A stretch of DNA of 64,000 nt from Microvirga soli. GTDB lineage: Bacteria; Pseudomonadota; Alphaproteobacteria; Rhizobiales; Beijerinckiaceae. This document shows, one piece after another, positions 34,303 through 42,787 of this stretch. A program made the translations under genes and the position numbers. Location: contig NZ_JAERQE010000020.1 of NCBI RefSeq assembly GCF_016734765.1, positions 22,171 to 86,170 of the forward strand, read 5' to 3'. The notes below the pieces were generated by a model that was given only the letters and a program-made list of their open reading frames with translations, had not been told where the DNA came from and searched no databases. Position 1 is the stretch's first letter; every line of letters begins with the position of its first letter.

Positions 34303-35469
34303 ATGCACGCCAAGGGCGGCCGCAGTACAGTGATCGATTTCTGGCGCGGACTCGTCCTCGTCATCATCTTCGTGAATCACATTCCGGGGAACATCCTCGA
34401 GCATCTGACGCCGCGAAACTACGGTTTCTCCGACGCGGCCGAAGCCTTCGTGTTCATCTCGGGCCTCTCTGTTGCGCTCGTCTACTATCCACGGCTACCA
34501 AAGGGTGATGTTCTCGGCGTCATCAGGCGCTGCTTCCGGCGGTCGTTCGAACTCTACCGCATGCATCTTATCATGACCGGCGCGGCAGTAGCTTTGTTCT
34601 CTGTCGGCTATGTGGCCAGCAACGATGTCGGGATGCTTGAGGTTCATGGCCGCGGCGCCGTGTTCGACGATACGGCGCGCGGCATTACGGGTATTCTCCT
34701 GCTCGGCCATCAGCTGGGTTATTTCAACATCCTGCCCCTCTATATCGCCCTGATGCTGTGGGCACCGGTTGCGATGATCCTCATGCGGATCCATGTCGCT
34801 TTGGCCGCCGCAGTATCGATCGGTATCTATGCACTGGCGCGTGCCGACGTGCTGGCGATCCCGAGCTGGCCCGAGCCGGGGCGGTGGTTCTTCAACCCCT
34901 TCGCTTGGCAGCTTCTGTTCACGCTCGGGATCTTCACGGGGGCTTTTCTTGTTCGCAGAGAGGTGGCCTACCAGCGCTACGCCTTCGCAGGAGCGGTAGC
35001 CTTCCTCGCCGTATCGACGGTCGCTATGACCGACGCCTTCGGCCTCTATCCGAACCTGCTTTGGAGCACCTTCGTCAATTTCGACCTCGTCAAGAGCGAC
35101 CTCGGGCTTGGTCGTCTGCTTCACTTCCTGGCGCTTGCCTATGTGGTGACCCAGCTTCGGATGGGGCAGGTGCTGGAAAAGACCACATTCGGAGCCGAGA
35201 TGGCGCGCCTCGGGCGCAACGCCCTGCCGGTCTTCGCAGTCGGTTCTGTCCTGAGTGCCGCCGGAGAGGTCATGATGACGCTGGCAGCCGTCAAGTCCTC
35301 CGCTAGTCCGCATGTGGTGGGTATGGTATTTACCCTCTTCGGAATTCTCGCACTTCTCGGACTGGCACGATATCTCGAATGGAAAAAGAAAGGCTCGACC
35401 GCTCCCAAGCTGGAGCGCGCCGGACAATCTGGCCTTGTGTCGGTTTCACCCGGGCAACTTCCGCGTTAG
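34303..35469 (+). CDS. opgC: OpgC-family membrane acyltransferase
   Basis: 388 aa with about ten TM helices. The N-terminus has the OpgC signature STVIDFWRGLVLVIIFVNHIPGN (His in NHIPG is the likely catalytic residue), then SDAAEAFVFISGLSVALVY and the cytosolic FRRSFELYRMHL. OpgC adds succinyl or other acyl groups to osmoregulated periplasmic glucans; related rhizobial proteins modify cyclic glucans. Forms a pair with an overlapping SGNH hydrolase gene. No opgG/opgH or cyclic-glucan synthase is in the window. Confidence 0.85.
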   Translation: MHAKGGRSTVIDFWRGLVLVIIFVNHIPGNILEHLTPRNYGFSDAAEAFVFISGLSVALVYYPRLPKGDVLGVIRRCFRRSFELYRMHLIMTGAAVALFSVGYVASNDVGMLEVHGRGAVFDDTARGITGILLLGHQLGYFNILPLYIALMLWAPVAMILMRIHVALAAAVSIGIYALARADVLAIPSWPEPGRWFFNPFAWQLLFTLGIFTGAFLVRREVAYQRYAFAGAVAFLAVSTVAMTDAFGLYPNLLWSTFVNFDLVKSDLGLGRLLHFLALAYVVTQLRMGQVLEKTTFGAEMARLGRNALPVFAVGSVLSAAGEVMMTLAAVKSSASPHVVGMVFTLFGILALLGLARYLEWKKKGSTAPKLERAGQSGLVSVSPGQLPR

Positions 35470-36224
35470 TGTCCCTCCTGGTCATCGGCATGAGCTATTC
35501 CGCCTTGTCGGACGAGGCGGGCTGTTCGGGTGCCAAGCCGATTTTGTCGGCCCAAGCTAAGATGGAGCGTCTTGCTTCAAGGCTGAAGAAGAGCGAGCCT
35601 GTTCGGATCCTGGCCATCGGATCCTCCTCCACCCAGGGCATCGGAGCATCCTCCCCGGCCTTTTCCTATCCGGTCCAGCTCCAAGCGGATCTCACCCGTA
35701 TCTGGAAGGGCACAGTCGTCATCGAGAATGCTGGAATAGGCGGGGAGACGATTCCCGAGACCGTCGCACGCCTTGAGGCTGCTCTCCTCAAGGCCGACAA
35801 ACCGGATCTCGTGATCTGGCAGGTGGGCACGAACGACGCCGTCATGGGTGGGGACGAGGGGCAGTTCTCCGACTTTCTGCGGCAGGGGATCGATGCCGCG
35901 CAGGAAGTCGGCGTCGAGGTCCTTCTTGTCGACCAGCAGTACTTCCCGGCCATCAAGGACCTTGGGCGTTATGAGCGCTTTGTCCGCCTTGTCGGGACCG
36001 CTGGAGCCGCCGAGCAGGTCCCCGTCTTCTCTCGCTACAGGCTGATGAAGGCTTGGGGCGAAAGATCACCAGATGTCCTAGGCTCCATGCTGTCGAGCGA
36101 CGGCTTTCACATGGGTGACCGAGGGTATGACTGCTTGGCGCACCTGCTGGCTGACAGCCTCCGTGCCATGGTGGCGCCTGCTGAGGCGCCGAACCGCGCC
36201 GTTGCGGCCGCCCCACGTCCGTAG
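35379..36224 (+). CDS. SGNH/GDSL-family hydrolase or esterase, envelope-directed
   Basis: The SGNH fold starts at about residue 74 (VRILAIGSSSTQGIGAS, with nucleophile Ser in the GSSS block), the Gly is in NAGIGGET, the Asn in WQVGTNDAV, and the Asp/His pair in SSDGFHMGDRGY. The hydrophobic stretch ALVSLLVIGMSYSALS is a signal peptide or anchor. The start is uncertain: ATG 35379 overlaps opgC by 91 bases; a GTG at 35469 overlapping the opgC stop (TAGTG) would start right at the signal. Coupling with opgC suggests acyl removal or transfer on a periplasmic glucan. Confidence 0.8.
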   Translation: MEKERLDRSQAGARRTIWPCVGFTRATSALVSLLVIGMSYSALSDEAGCSGAKPILSAQAKMERLASRLKKSEPVRILAIGSSSTQGIGASSPAFSYPVQLQADLTRIWKGTVVIENAGIGGETIPETVARLEAALLKADKPDLVIWQVGTNDAVMGGDEGQFSDFLRQGIDAAQEVGVEVLLVDQQYFPAIKDLGRYERFVRLVGTAGAAEQVPVFSRYRLMKAWGERSPDVLGSMLSSDGFHMGDRGYDCLAHLLADSLRAMVAPAEAPNRAVAAAPRP

Positions 36225-36337
36225 GGCAGGGCTGCGGAGCACCCATTGCGCCTAGCTGTCGACCTCGGGTAAGGCGTTGTCCGAACATTCCCGGCGGAAT
36301 CCTTCGGGCCGGATGACTTTGCGAGGCCCATCGACAC

Positions 36338-37423
36338 ATGCCCTTGGAAACCGCGTGCAACCGCAACTGGGTCTCCACCGCCATCCAGATCATCGAGGCG
36401 GACTTCAACCGTTCGTCGGACACGCATCTCTTGCGTGTGCCGCTGCCGGCCGTCCCGGGTGTCGAGCTCTATCTCAAGGATGAATCAACCCATCCATCGG
36501 GCAGCCTGAAGCACCGGCTGGCGCGTTCGCTGTTTCTCTATGGGCTGTGCAACGGCTGGATCGGGCCGAACACCACGATCATCGAAGCCTCGAGCGGCTC
36601 GACCGCCGTGTCCGAGGCGTATTTCGCCCGGATGCTGGGCCTGCGCTTCATCGCCGTGATGCCGCGCTCCACCTCCGCCGAGAAGATCGCGCAGATCGCC
36701 TTCTATGGCGGCGAGAGCCACTTCGTTGACAGCCCCGCTGAGATGTATGCGGAGAGCGCGCGGCTCGCCGAGGAACTCGGCGGCCATTACATGGATCAGT
36801 TCACCTACGCCGAGCGGGCGACGGACTGGCGCGGCAACAACAATATCGCCGAATCCATCTTCAGCCAGATGGGCCATGAGGAGCACCCGATCCCGAGCTG
36901 GATCGTCGTGGGGGCGGGGACCGGCGGCACCTCGGCAACGCTCGGGCGCTACATCCGCTACCGCCGCCTGCCGACGCGCCTGTGCCTCGCCGACCCGGAG
37001 TCCTCCGTGTTCCACCGGCATCTGGCGGACCGGGAGGTCTGCACCGTGTCAGGGCCGCCATCCGTGATCGAAGGAATCGGCCGCCCGCGCTGCGAGCCTT
37101 CCTTCGTGCCTGACCTCATCGACCGCGCCTATGCGGTGCCGGATGCGGCGAGCATTGCGGCCGCGCGGGTGCTCTCGCGCCGCATCGGCCGCTCCTGCGG
37201 TGGCTCCACCGGCACGAATCTCTGGGCCGTGGTGCAGATCGTCGGCGAGATGGTGAAGCACGGCGAGACCGGCTCTGTCGTGACGCTTCTGTGCGATTCC
37301 GGCGAGCGCTACCGCAGCACACATTTCGACGATGCCTGGCTCGCATGCCGCGGTATCTGCATCAAGGCCGCCGAGGAGGCCATGGAGCAGTTTTTCGAGA
37401 CGGGGATCCTTGCCGCTTCCTAA
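36338..37423 (+). CDS. PLP-dependent cysteine synthase family protein (Cds1-like cysteine desulfhydrase)
   Basis: 361 aa fold-type II PLP enzyme. The PLP lysine lies in [15 protein letters not shown] (about residue 58), the substrate loop is [15 protein letters not shown], the phosphate-binding loop is [19 protein letters not shown], and a C-terminal Cys/Ser is in LLCDSGERY. The insert and the [13 protein letters not shown] region set it apart from CysK/CysM and match the Cds1 group, which releases sulfide from cysteine in mycobacteria. Likely role: cysteine breakdown or sulfide supply. It stands alone. Confidence 0.85.
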   Translation: MPLETACNRNWVSTAIQIIEADFNRSSDTHLLRVPLPAVPGVELYLKDESTHPSGSLKHRLARSLFLYGLCNGWIGPNTTIIEASSGSTAVSEAYFARMLGLRFIAVMPRSTSAEKIAQIAFYGGESHFVDSPAEMYAESARLAEELGGHYMDQFTYAERATDWRGNNNIAESIFSQMGHEEHPIPSWIVVGAGTGGTSATLGRYIRYRRLPTRLCLADPESSVFHRHLADREVCTVSGPPSVIEGIGRPRCEPSFVPDLIDRAYAVPDAASIAAARVLSRRIGRSCGGSTGTNLWAVVQIVGEMVKHGETGSVVTLLCDSGERYRSTHFDDAWLACRGICIKAAEEAMEQFFETGILAAS

Positions 37424-37677
37424 GACGTGGATGGCCGGGACTGATCCCCGGATCAAGTCCGGGCACGGCCATGACGTTGGAAATCATACCTCACTGTCAC
37501 TCCGGGGCCGCGCAGCGGAGCCCGACCCAAAGGGCCGCGCCGTAGGCGTGGAAATCCATCACCGCTAACGATGCAGAAAGAAGTGGGCCGCCAAGAGCCT
37601 CTTCCTGAATCGTGGTGTTTATGGATTCCGGGCTCGCCTGCGGCGCCCCGGAATGACAGTGGAGTTCTGGACAGCCG
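37424..37677. repeat. Intergenic palindromic repeats (rhizobial REP-like)
   Basis: About 250 bases holding at least two dispersed-repeat types: GATCCCCGGATCAAGTCCGG followed by GCACGGCCATGAC (about 37443-37474), and CCGGGGCCGCGCAGCGGAGC with relatives (about 37503-37525 and, in mirrored form, 37625-37655, CCGGGCTCGCCTGCGGCGCC). Such units are scattered between genes in many Hyphomicrobiales and can fold into hairpins. Copy number cannot be counted from this window. Confidence 0.55.
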
Positions 37678-38286
37678 CTATTCGGCGAACCACCGCACCA
37701 GCAATTGCAGATCCGTCTGCGACAGGTTGTGACCCGCCGTCAGAATCTCGTGCTGTATCTCGGCGCCGGATGCGGACAGAGACGCTGCAAGGCGCTTCGA
37801 ATTATCTGCCGGAATGATCGGGTCCATGGCGCCCGAGACCATCAGCACTCGCTTGCCTGCAAGGTCTACCGCAGGAGCCCGGGACAGAGGCACCATGGCC
37901 CGCAGCAGCGCCGCGCCGGACAGGGCTTCCGGGCGCAGCATCAGCATGGCGGCGGCGATGTTGGCACCGTTGGAGAAGCCCACCGCGATGGGTGCCTCAA
38001 GCCCATAGGCCTTGCGCGCCTCTGTGACGAAATCCGCAAGCTCGTTCGCGCGAAACCTGACGTCCTCCTCGTCGAAGACGCCCTCGGCAAGACGGCGGAA
38101 GAAGCGGGGCATGCCGTTCTCCAGGATCTTGCCACGCGGGGAGAGCAGGGCGGAGCCGGGGGAGATCATGCGGCCGAGACCGAGAAGGTCGTTCTCGTCG
38201 CCACCCGTGCCATGGAGCAGCAGGAGAGGCGGACGGGACGGGTCCGTGGCGGGCTCGTAGCGGTGAATAAAGGACAGTTCGGTCAT
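37678..38286 (-). CDS. Alpha/beta hydrolase (phospholipase/carboxylesterase, MhqD-like)
   Basis: 202 aa. Oxyanion region LLLLHGTGGDENDLLGLGR, nucleophile elbow AVGFSNGANIAAAML (Ser about residue 105), Asp in GAMDPIIPA and His in TAGHNLSQ complete a catalytic triad. This is the small carboxylesterase type that in Bacillus (MhqD) is linked with a ring-cleaving dioxygenase (MhqO) in quinone resistance. The dioxygenase gene lies directly upstream. AAGGAG seven bases before the ATG. Confidence 0.85.
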   Translation of the reverse strand: MTELSFIHRYEPATDPSRPPLLLLHGTGGDENDLLGLGRMISPGSALLSPRGKILENGMPRFFRRLAEGVFDEEDVRFRANELADFVTEARKAYGLEAPIAVGFSNGANIAAAMLMLRPEALSGAALLRAMVPLSRAPAVDLAGKRVLMVSGAMDPIIPADNSKRLAASLSASGAEIQHEILTAGHNLSQTDLQLLVRWFAE

Positions 38287-38429
38287 GATTTTCTCCTTTC
38301 CCTCTCCCCGAAGCGGGAGAGGGTGCCCTGCGAAGCAGGGTGGGAGAGGGGCTGTGCTTAAACTTACTGCCCCTCTCCCGGCTCACTTTGTTCGCCACCC
38401 TCTCCCGCAGAGGGGAGAGGGCTTTGGGC
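38287..38429. repeat. Long imperfect inverted repeat of CCCTCTCC-type
   Basis: The spacer between the esterase and dioxygenase genes is filled with a family of GGGAGAGGG/CCCTCTCCC units: left arms near 38298-38325 and 38342-38350, right arms near 38372-38382 and 38397-38420. It can form large nested hairpins. This CCCTCTCCCGC unit is a well-known type of dispersed intergenic repeat in Methylobacteriaceae and other alphaproteobacteria. Confidence 0.65.
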
Positions 38430-39359
38430 TCACGCCAACTCAGGCAACCGAGCCTCGATGTCGCTCCGGCGCGCTTCCAGGAACGCCGGAAGCTTCAGCT
38501 CGGCGCCCAGCCGCTCCTGCGCCTCGTCGGCGGCGAAGCCCGGCTCGTCGGTGGCGATCTCGAACAGGATGCCGCCCGGCTCGCGGAAATAGACGGACCG
38601 GAAGTAGTTGCGGTCCTTCTGCTCCGTGGTCTGGAGGCCATGGGTCTCGGCAAGCTTTCTCACCATCTCCTCCTGCTCGGCATCGTCCTTGGCGCGGAAG
38701 GCCACGTGATGCACGGAGCCGCCGCCCATCCGGCCCGGCAGAAAGCCGCCGGCGCTGCGGATGTCGACCGTGCTGCCCATGAGCGCGTCCGTCTTGTAGC
38801 GTACGAGGGATCCATCGCGGGCCGCCTCGGTAAAGCCGAACACGTCCGTGAGGATTGCGCCCGTCCGCTCGCCGTTATCGACGAGGAGCGTGACGCCCTC
38901 CAGGCCGCGGATGGCATGCTCCGCCGGAATGCCGTCCACGTTCCAAGCCTCCTCGGCCTCGGCATTCGGAATGCCGACGAGCGCAAGGCTGGTGCCGTGC
39001 GGGTCCTTGAAGGCCAGGACGCTCTGGCCGAAGCGCTTCTCCACGGTGCCGTGCTCGACGCCCTGCTCGATGAAGCGGTGCATCCAGAAGCCCAAGGAAC
39101 CCTCAGGCACGCGGAAGGCCGTCTCCTGGGTGGTGCCGACGCCGTTGCGTCCGGGCGCCACATGCTCCCAGGGGAAGAAGGTCAGGATCGAGCCGGGCTG
39201 GCCGAGGCTGTCGCCGAAATAGAGGTGGTACGTGCCGGGATCGTCGAAGTTGACCGTCTTCTTGACGAGGCGCAGGCCGAGGGCGCGGGTGTAGAAATCG
39301 AGGTTGCGACGGGCCGGGCCTGCGATGGCGGTGACGTGATGAATGCCGTGGTGCCGCAT
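38430..39359 (-). CDS. Ring-cleaving dioxygenase of the VOC superfamily (MhqO-like)
   Basis: 309 aa with two glyoxalase/VOC halves. First half: HHGIHHVTAIAGPARRNLDFYTRAL, metal His in IHHVT; FGDSLGQPGSILTFFPW. Second half: GSVHHVAFRAKDDAEQ with the second metal His, and the metal Glu in VYFREPGGILFEIATDEP. The His-His-Glu set binds Fe(II) or Mn(II). MhqO-type enzymes open hydroquinones or related rings. Same strand as the MhqD-like esterase downstream; no MarR-type mhqR regulator is adjacent. Confidence 0.88.
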   Translation of the reverse strand: MRHHGIHHVTAIAGPARRNLDFYTRALGLRLVKKTVNFDDPGTYHLYFGDSLGQPGSILTFFPWEHVAPGRNGVGTTQETAFRVPEGSLGFWMHRFIEQGVEHGTVEKRFGQSVLAFKDPHGTSLALVGIPNAEAEEAWNVDGIPAEHAIRGLEGVTLLVDNGERTGAILTDVFGFTEAARDGSLVRYKTDALMGSTVDIRSAGGFLPGRMGGGSVHHVAFRAKDDAEQEEMVRKLAETHGLQTTEQKDRNYFRSVYFREPGGILFEIATDEPGFAADEAQERLGAELKLPAFLEARRSDIEARLPELA

Positions 39360-39676
39360 GGGAGCGTTCCTTAACGGGCAAGCGCGGGTTGCGCTGCGTT
39401 GACCGAGAAATAAGTATCACCAAGCTTCGCGGAAGTGCGGAAAGGGCGACCTTGCGGGAATGCAAGGCACCGGCAGCCTCATCGGCAAATCCGCGCAACC
39501 ATTGAGGAATCCGATCCGTCAAGATTCCGGCAACCAAAGAGTCTCAACAAGGCTTAACCTCAACGGCGATTCAGCATGTCGTGTTAACGGTTTAGCCCTC
39601 CCGTCCGTGTGAATGTCACCTCGCACAAGCGATCAACCGGCGTTGGACGAAAGAAACGCCGGCGGGAGGCAAACGG
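39360..39676. other. Intergenic region between divergent genes
   Basis: About 317 bases between the leftward dioxygenase and a rightward small gene. No coding frame with a start, ribosome site and typical codon use was seen, and no clear hairpin. The right end has the GGGAGG ribosome site for the gene at 39677. Confidence 0.4.
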
Positions 39677-40090
39677 ATGTTGAAGGATCAACTTCGCGAT
39701 TTCATCGACAGCGTCACCGAGAGGGGCCATGTCTGCAATGATGACGTGGCGATGCTCCAAGACGAGATCCTCGTTGAGGGAATCGCAAGCCGTCTTGAGG
39801 CAGAGTCCCTGCTGGCTCTCGACCGCATCGTCACCGCGGTTGAAGGCTGGGGAACCGTGCTGACCAGGCTCGTGGCCGATTTCGTTATCTGGAAGCGTGC
39901 CCCTCGGGGAGTGGTCAGCAACGACGATGCCCTCTGGCTCGCGACCCTCCTGGAGGTCAGCGGGCCGTCCCCGAATGCCATGAGCATCGCCTATGCCATT
40001 CTGGACGAGGCCGGGCATGTGGATGTGGCGCTCCTCGACTTCATCATGCGCGGACGCCAGCAGGCGAGGCTGTCCCAGATCGCCGCCTGA
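39677..40090 (+). CDS. Conserved-looking small cytosolic protein of unknown function
   Basis: 137 aa, predicted mostly helical, with no signal or TM segment. Sequence begins MLKDQLRDFIDSVTERGHV and includes AESLLALDRIVTAVEGWGTV and NAMSIAYAILDEAGHVDVALLDF. GGAGG lies seven bases before the ATG, which supports a real gene. I do not recognise a family. It is rightward, 160 bases upstream of pccA; a link to that enzyme is not evident. Confidence 0.65.
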   Translation: MLKDQLRDFIDSVTERGHVCNDDVAMLQDEILVEGIASRLEAESLLALDRIVTAVEGWGTVLTRLVADFVIWKRAPRGVVSNDDALWLATLLEVSGPSPNAMSIAYAILDEAGHVDVALLDFIMRGRQQARLSQIAA

Positions 40091-40252
40091 CATATCTTCT
40101 AAAGCTAAATGCTGACCCAGCCCCGCTTCCCCAAGGCACGGATGTGCAGTAACGGAGGTGGGGCTAACTTTTTGGTGAGCGCATCGTTCTGAGCGAAAAA
40201 CCGGGGCCACTTTTTCGCACGATGCGCCGTAGGCTGGAGCGTTCGAGGGTTC

Positions 40253-42253
40253 ATGTTCGACAAGATCCTGATTGCCAACCGGGGCGAAATCGCGTGCCGG
40301 GTCATTAAGACCGCCCGGCGGATGGGCATCAAGACGGTGGCGGTCTATTCCGACGCCGACCGGGATGCCCTCCACGTGGAGATGGCCGACGAGGCCGTCC
40401 ATATCGGCCCGGCCGCTGCCGCTCAGTCCTATCTGGTGATCGAGAAGATCATCGAGGCGTGCAAGCAGACCGGCGCCCAGGCAGTTCACCCCGGCTACGG
40501 CTTCCTGTCCGAGCGCGAGGCCTTCCCGAAGGCGCTGGCCGAGGCCGGCATCGTGTTCATCGGCCCGAACCCCGGCGCGATCGCGGCCATGGGCGACAAG
40601 ATCGAGTCCAAGAAGGCGGCTGCTGCTGCCAAGGTCTCGACTGTTCCGGGCTATCTCGGCGTGATCGAAGGGCCGGAGCAGGCGGTGACCATCGCCGACG
40701 AGATCGGCTACCCGGTTATGATCAAGGCCTCCGCCGGCGGTGGCGGCAAGGGCATGCGCATCGCGCACTCCTCCGACGAGGTGGCCGAGGGCTTTGCCCG
40801 CGCCACGTCTGAGGCGGCCTCGTCTTTCGGCGACAGCCGCGTCTTCGTCGAGAAGTTCATCACCGATCCGCGCCACATCGAGATCCAGGTGCTGGGCGAC
40901 AAGCATGGCAACGTGATCTATCTCGGCGAGCGCGAATGCTCGATCCAGCGCCGCAACCAGAAGGTCATCGAAGAGGCGCCGTCGCCGCTTCTCGACGAGG
41001 AGACCCGCCGCCGCATGGGCGAGCAGGCGGTCGCGCTCGCCAAGGCCGTGGGCTACGATTCCGCCGGCACGGTGGAGTTCGTGGCGGGCCAGGACAAGTC
41101 CTTCTACTTCCTCGAGATGAACACCCGCCTGCAGGTGGAGCATCCCGTCACCGAGATGATCACCGGCATCGACCTCGTGGAGGAGATGATCCGCGTGGCG
41201 GCCGGTGAGAAGCTGCGTCTGTCGCAAGAAGATGTGAAGCTCAACGGCTGGTCGGTGGAAAGCCGCATCTACGCCGAGGACCCGGTGCGCAATTTCCTGC
41301 CTTCTACGGGCCGGCTCGTCACCTACCGGCCGCCGAATGAGGGCGAGCAGGATGGCGTTACGGTGCGCAACGACACCGGCGTCTACGAGGGCGGCGAGAT
41401 CTCGATCTATTACGATCCGATGATCGCGAAGCTCGTCACCCATGCGCCGACCCGTCTTCAGGCCATCGAGGCCCAGGCGACGGCGCTCGACGCCTTCGCC
41501 ATCGAGGGCATCCGCCACAACATCCCGTTCCTCACGGCCCTGATGCAGCACCCGCGCTGGCAATCGGGCCAACTCTCCACCGGCTTCATCGCCGAGGAGT
41601 TCCCGCAAGGCTTCAAGGCGCCGGCCCCGGAAGGCGAGGTGGCCCTGCGCATGGCAGCGGTCGGCGCTGCCATCGATCACATCCTGAACGAGCGCAAGCG
41701 GCACATTTCAGGCCAGATGCGCTCCGCCGCCAGCCTGCGCTTCGAGCGCGAGCGGGTGGTGATGCTGGGCACGGAGCGCCATGAGGTCACGATCGAGGAT
41801 ATCGATGGCGGCTTCGCCGTGGTGATCAACGGTCAGGCTTGGCCCATCGTCTCCGATTGGGCTCCGGGCCAGCCGGTCTGGACCGGTACGGTGGGCGGTG
41901 ACGCCATTGCCGTGCAGGTTCGGACCATACTCAACGGGGTCGCGCTCTCCCATGCCGGGGCTTCGTCCGAGGTCAAGGTTTACACCAAGCGCGAGGCGGA
42001 GCTCGCCGCCCTGATGCCGGAGCGGCTGGAGGCGGATACGGGCAAGCAGCTGCTCTGCCCGATGCCGGGGCTGGTGAAGGCGATCAGCGTGGCCCAGGGG
42101 CAGGAGGTGAAGGCGGGCGAGCCGTTGTGCATCGTCGAGGCCATGAAAATGGAGAACGTGTTGCGCGCCGAGCGCGACGGCACCATCTCCAAGATCCACG
42201 CAAAGGAAGGCGACAGCCTCGCGGTCGATGCCGTGATCCTGGAATTCGCCTGA
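40253..42253 (+). CDS. pccA: Propionyl-CoA carboxylase alpha subunit (biotin carboxylase + BCCP)
   Basis: 666 aa, full length. Biotin carboxylase N domain (MFDKILIANRGEIACRVI), ATP-grasp core with the Gly-rich loop ASAGGGGKGMRI, GERECSIQRRNQKVIEEAPS and FLEMNTRLQVEHPVTE, a middle BT domain, and a C-terminal biotinyl domain with VEAMKMENVL, biotin on K632. Works with PccB. GAGGG upstream of the ATG. It is unlinked from pccB by about 6.5 kb but on the same strand. A gamma-glutamylcyclotransferase gene follows 18 bases later. Confidence 0.94.
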   Translation: MFDKILIANRGEIACRVIKTARRMGIKTVAVYSDADRDALHVEMADEAVHIGPAAAAQSYLVIEKIIEACKQTGAQAVHPGYGFLSEREAFPKALAEAGIVFIGPNPGAIAAMGDKIESKKAAAAAKVSTVPGYLGVIEGPEQAVTIADEIGYPVMIKASAGGGGKGMRIAHSSDEVAEGFARATSEAASSFGDSRVFVEKFITDPRHIEIQVLGDKHGNVIYLGERECSIQRRNQKVIEEAPSPLLDEETRRRMGEQAVALAKAVGYDSAGTVEFVAGQDKSFYFLEMNTRLQVEHPVTEMITGIDLVEEMIRVAAGEKLRLSQEDVKLNGWSVESRIYAEDPVRNFLPSTGRLVTYRPPNEGEQDGVTVRNDTGVYEGGEISIYYDPMIAKLVTHAPTRLQAIEAQATALDAFAIEGIRHNIPFLTALMQHPRWQSGQLSTGFIAEEFPQGFKAPAPEGEVALRMAAVGAAIDHILNERKRHISGQMRSAASLRFERERVVMLGTERHEVTIEDIDGGFAVVINGQAWPIVSDWAPGQPVWTGTVGGDAIAVQVRTILNGVALSHAGASSEVKVYTKREAELAALMPERLEADTGKQLLCPMPGLVKAISVAQGQEVKAGEPLCIVEAMKMENVLRAERDGTISKIHAKEGDSLAVDAVILEFA

Positions 42254-42271
42254 GGGTCTAGGCTCTAACCC

Positions 42272-42787
42272 ATGCCTCTGTATTTCGCCTACGGGTCCAA
42301 CATGGACCAGGCTGCCATGCTGCAGCGCTGCCCGGCCTCGAAGCCGGTCGGCATCGGGCGGCTCATGCGCCACCGCTTCATGATCTTCGACGAAGGCTAT
42401 GCCACAATCGTTCGCGATCCGCAGCGAGCCGTCTGGGGCATGGTGTGGGATCTGGCGCTTGCAGACGTGCCGGCTCTCGACCGCTACGAGAGCCTCTCAA
42501 CCGGTCTTTACACCAAGGTTGTCCAGCCGGTCGTGACCGCCCAGGGCGCGCGCCGGGCGATTGTCTATCTGGGGCGAAGCGCCAAGCCCGGCACCCCGCT
42601 CCCCGGCTACATGGAGGGCGTCGTCGAGGCGGCGCAGCATGCGGGCCTGCCGGAGGATTACATCCGGGGCCTGAAGATGTGGCTGCCGAAGACCCTCGGA
42701 GCTGCACCGGTCCCGCAAGAGCCCAAGAAGGTTCGCCCGCTCTGGAGTTCTCCGGGAGGATCAGCCCTGCCCATCCGGCGCCGGTGA
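42272..42787 (+). CDS. Gamma-glutamylcyclotransferase-family protein (AIG2-like)
   Basis: 171 aa. The N-terminal substrate loop YFAYGSNMDQ is diagnostic of the gamma-glutamylcyclotransferase fold, and the catalytic acid is expected in ALDRYESLSTGLY (Glu about residue 75). The family makes 5-oxoproline from gamma-glutamyl amines or peptides. Starts 18 bases after pccA. Its last 27 bases overlap the convergent CDF transporter gene. Confidence 0.85.
   Translation: MPLYFAYGSNMDQAAMLQRCPASKPVGIGRLMRHRFMIFDEGYATIVRDPQRAVWGMVWDLALADVPALDRYESLSTGLYTKVVQPVVTAQGARRAIVYLGRSAKPGTPLPGYMEGVVEAAQHAGLPEDYIRGLKMWLPKTLGAAPVPQEPKKVRPLWSSPGGSALPIRRR

Noticed and set aside
39584..41704. 706-codon open frame antisense to pccA
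   Set aside because: It mirrors the high-GC codon pattern of pccA, crosses the small gene at 39677 and its upstream gap, has His/Asp/Arg-rich composition typical of antisense shadows, and shows no family motif.
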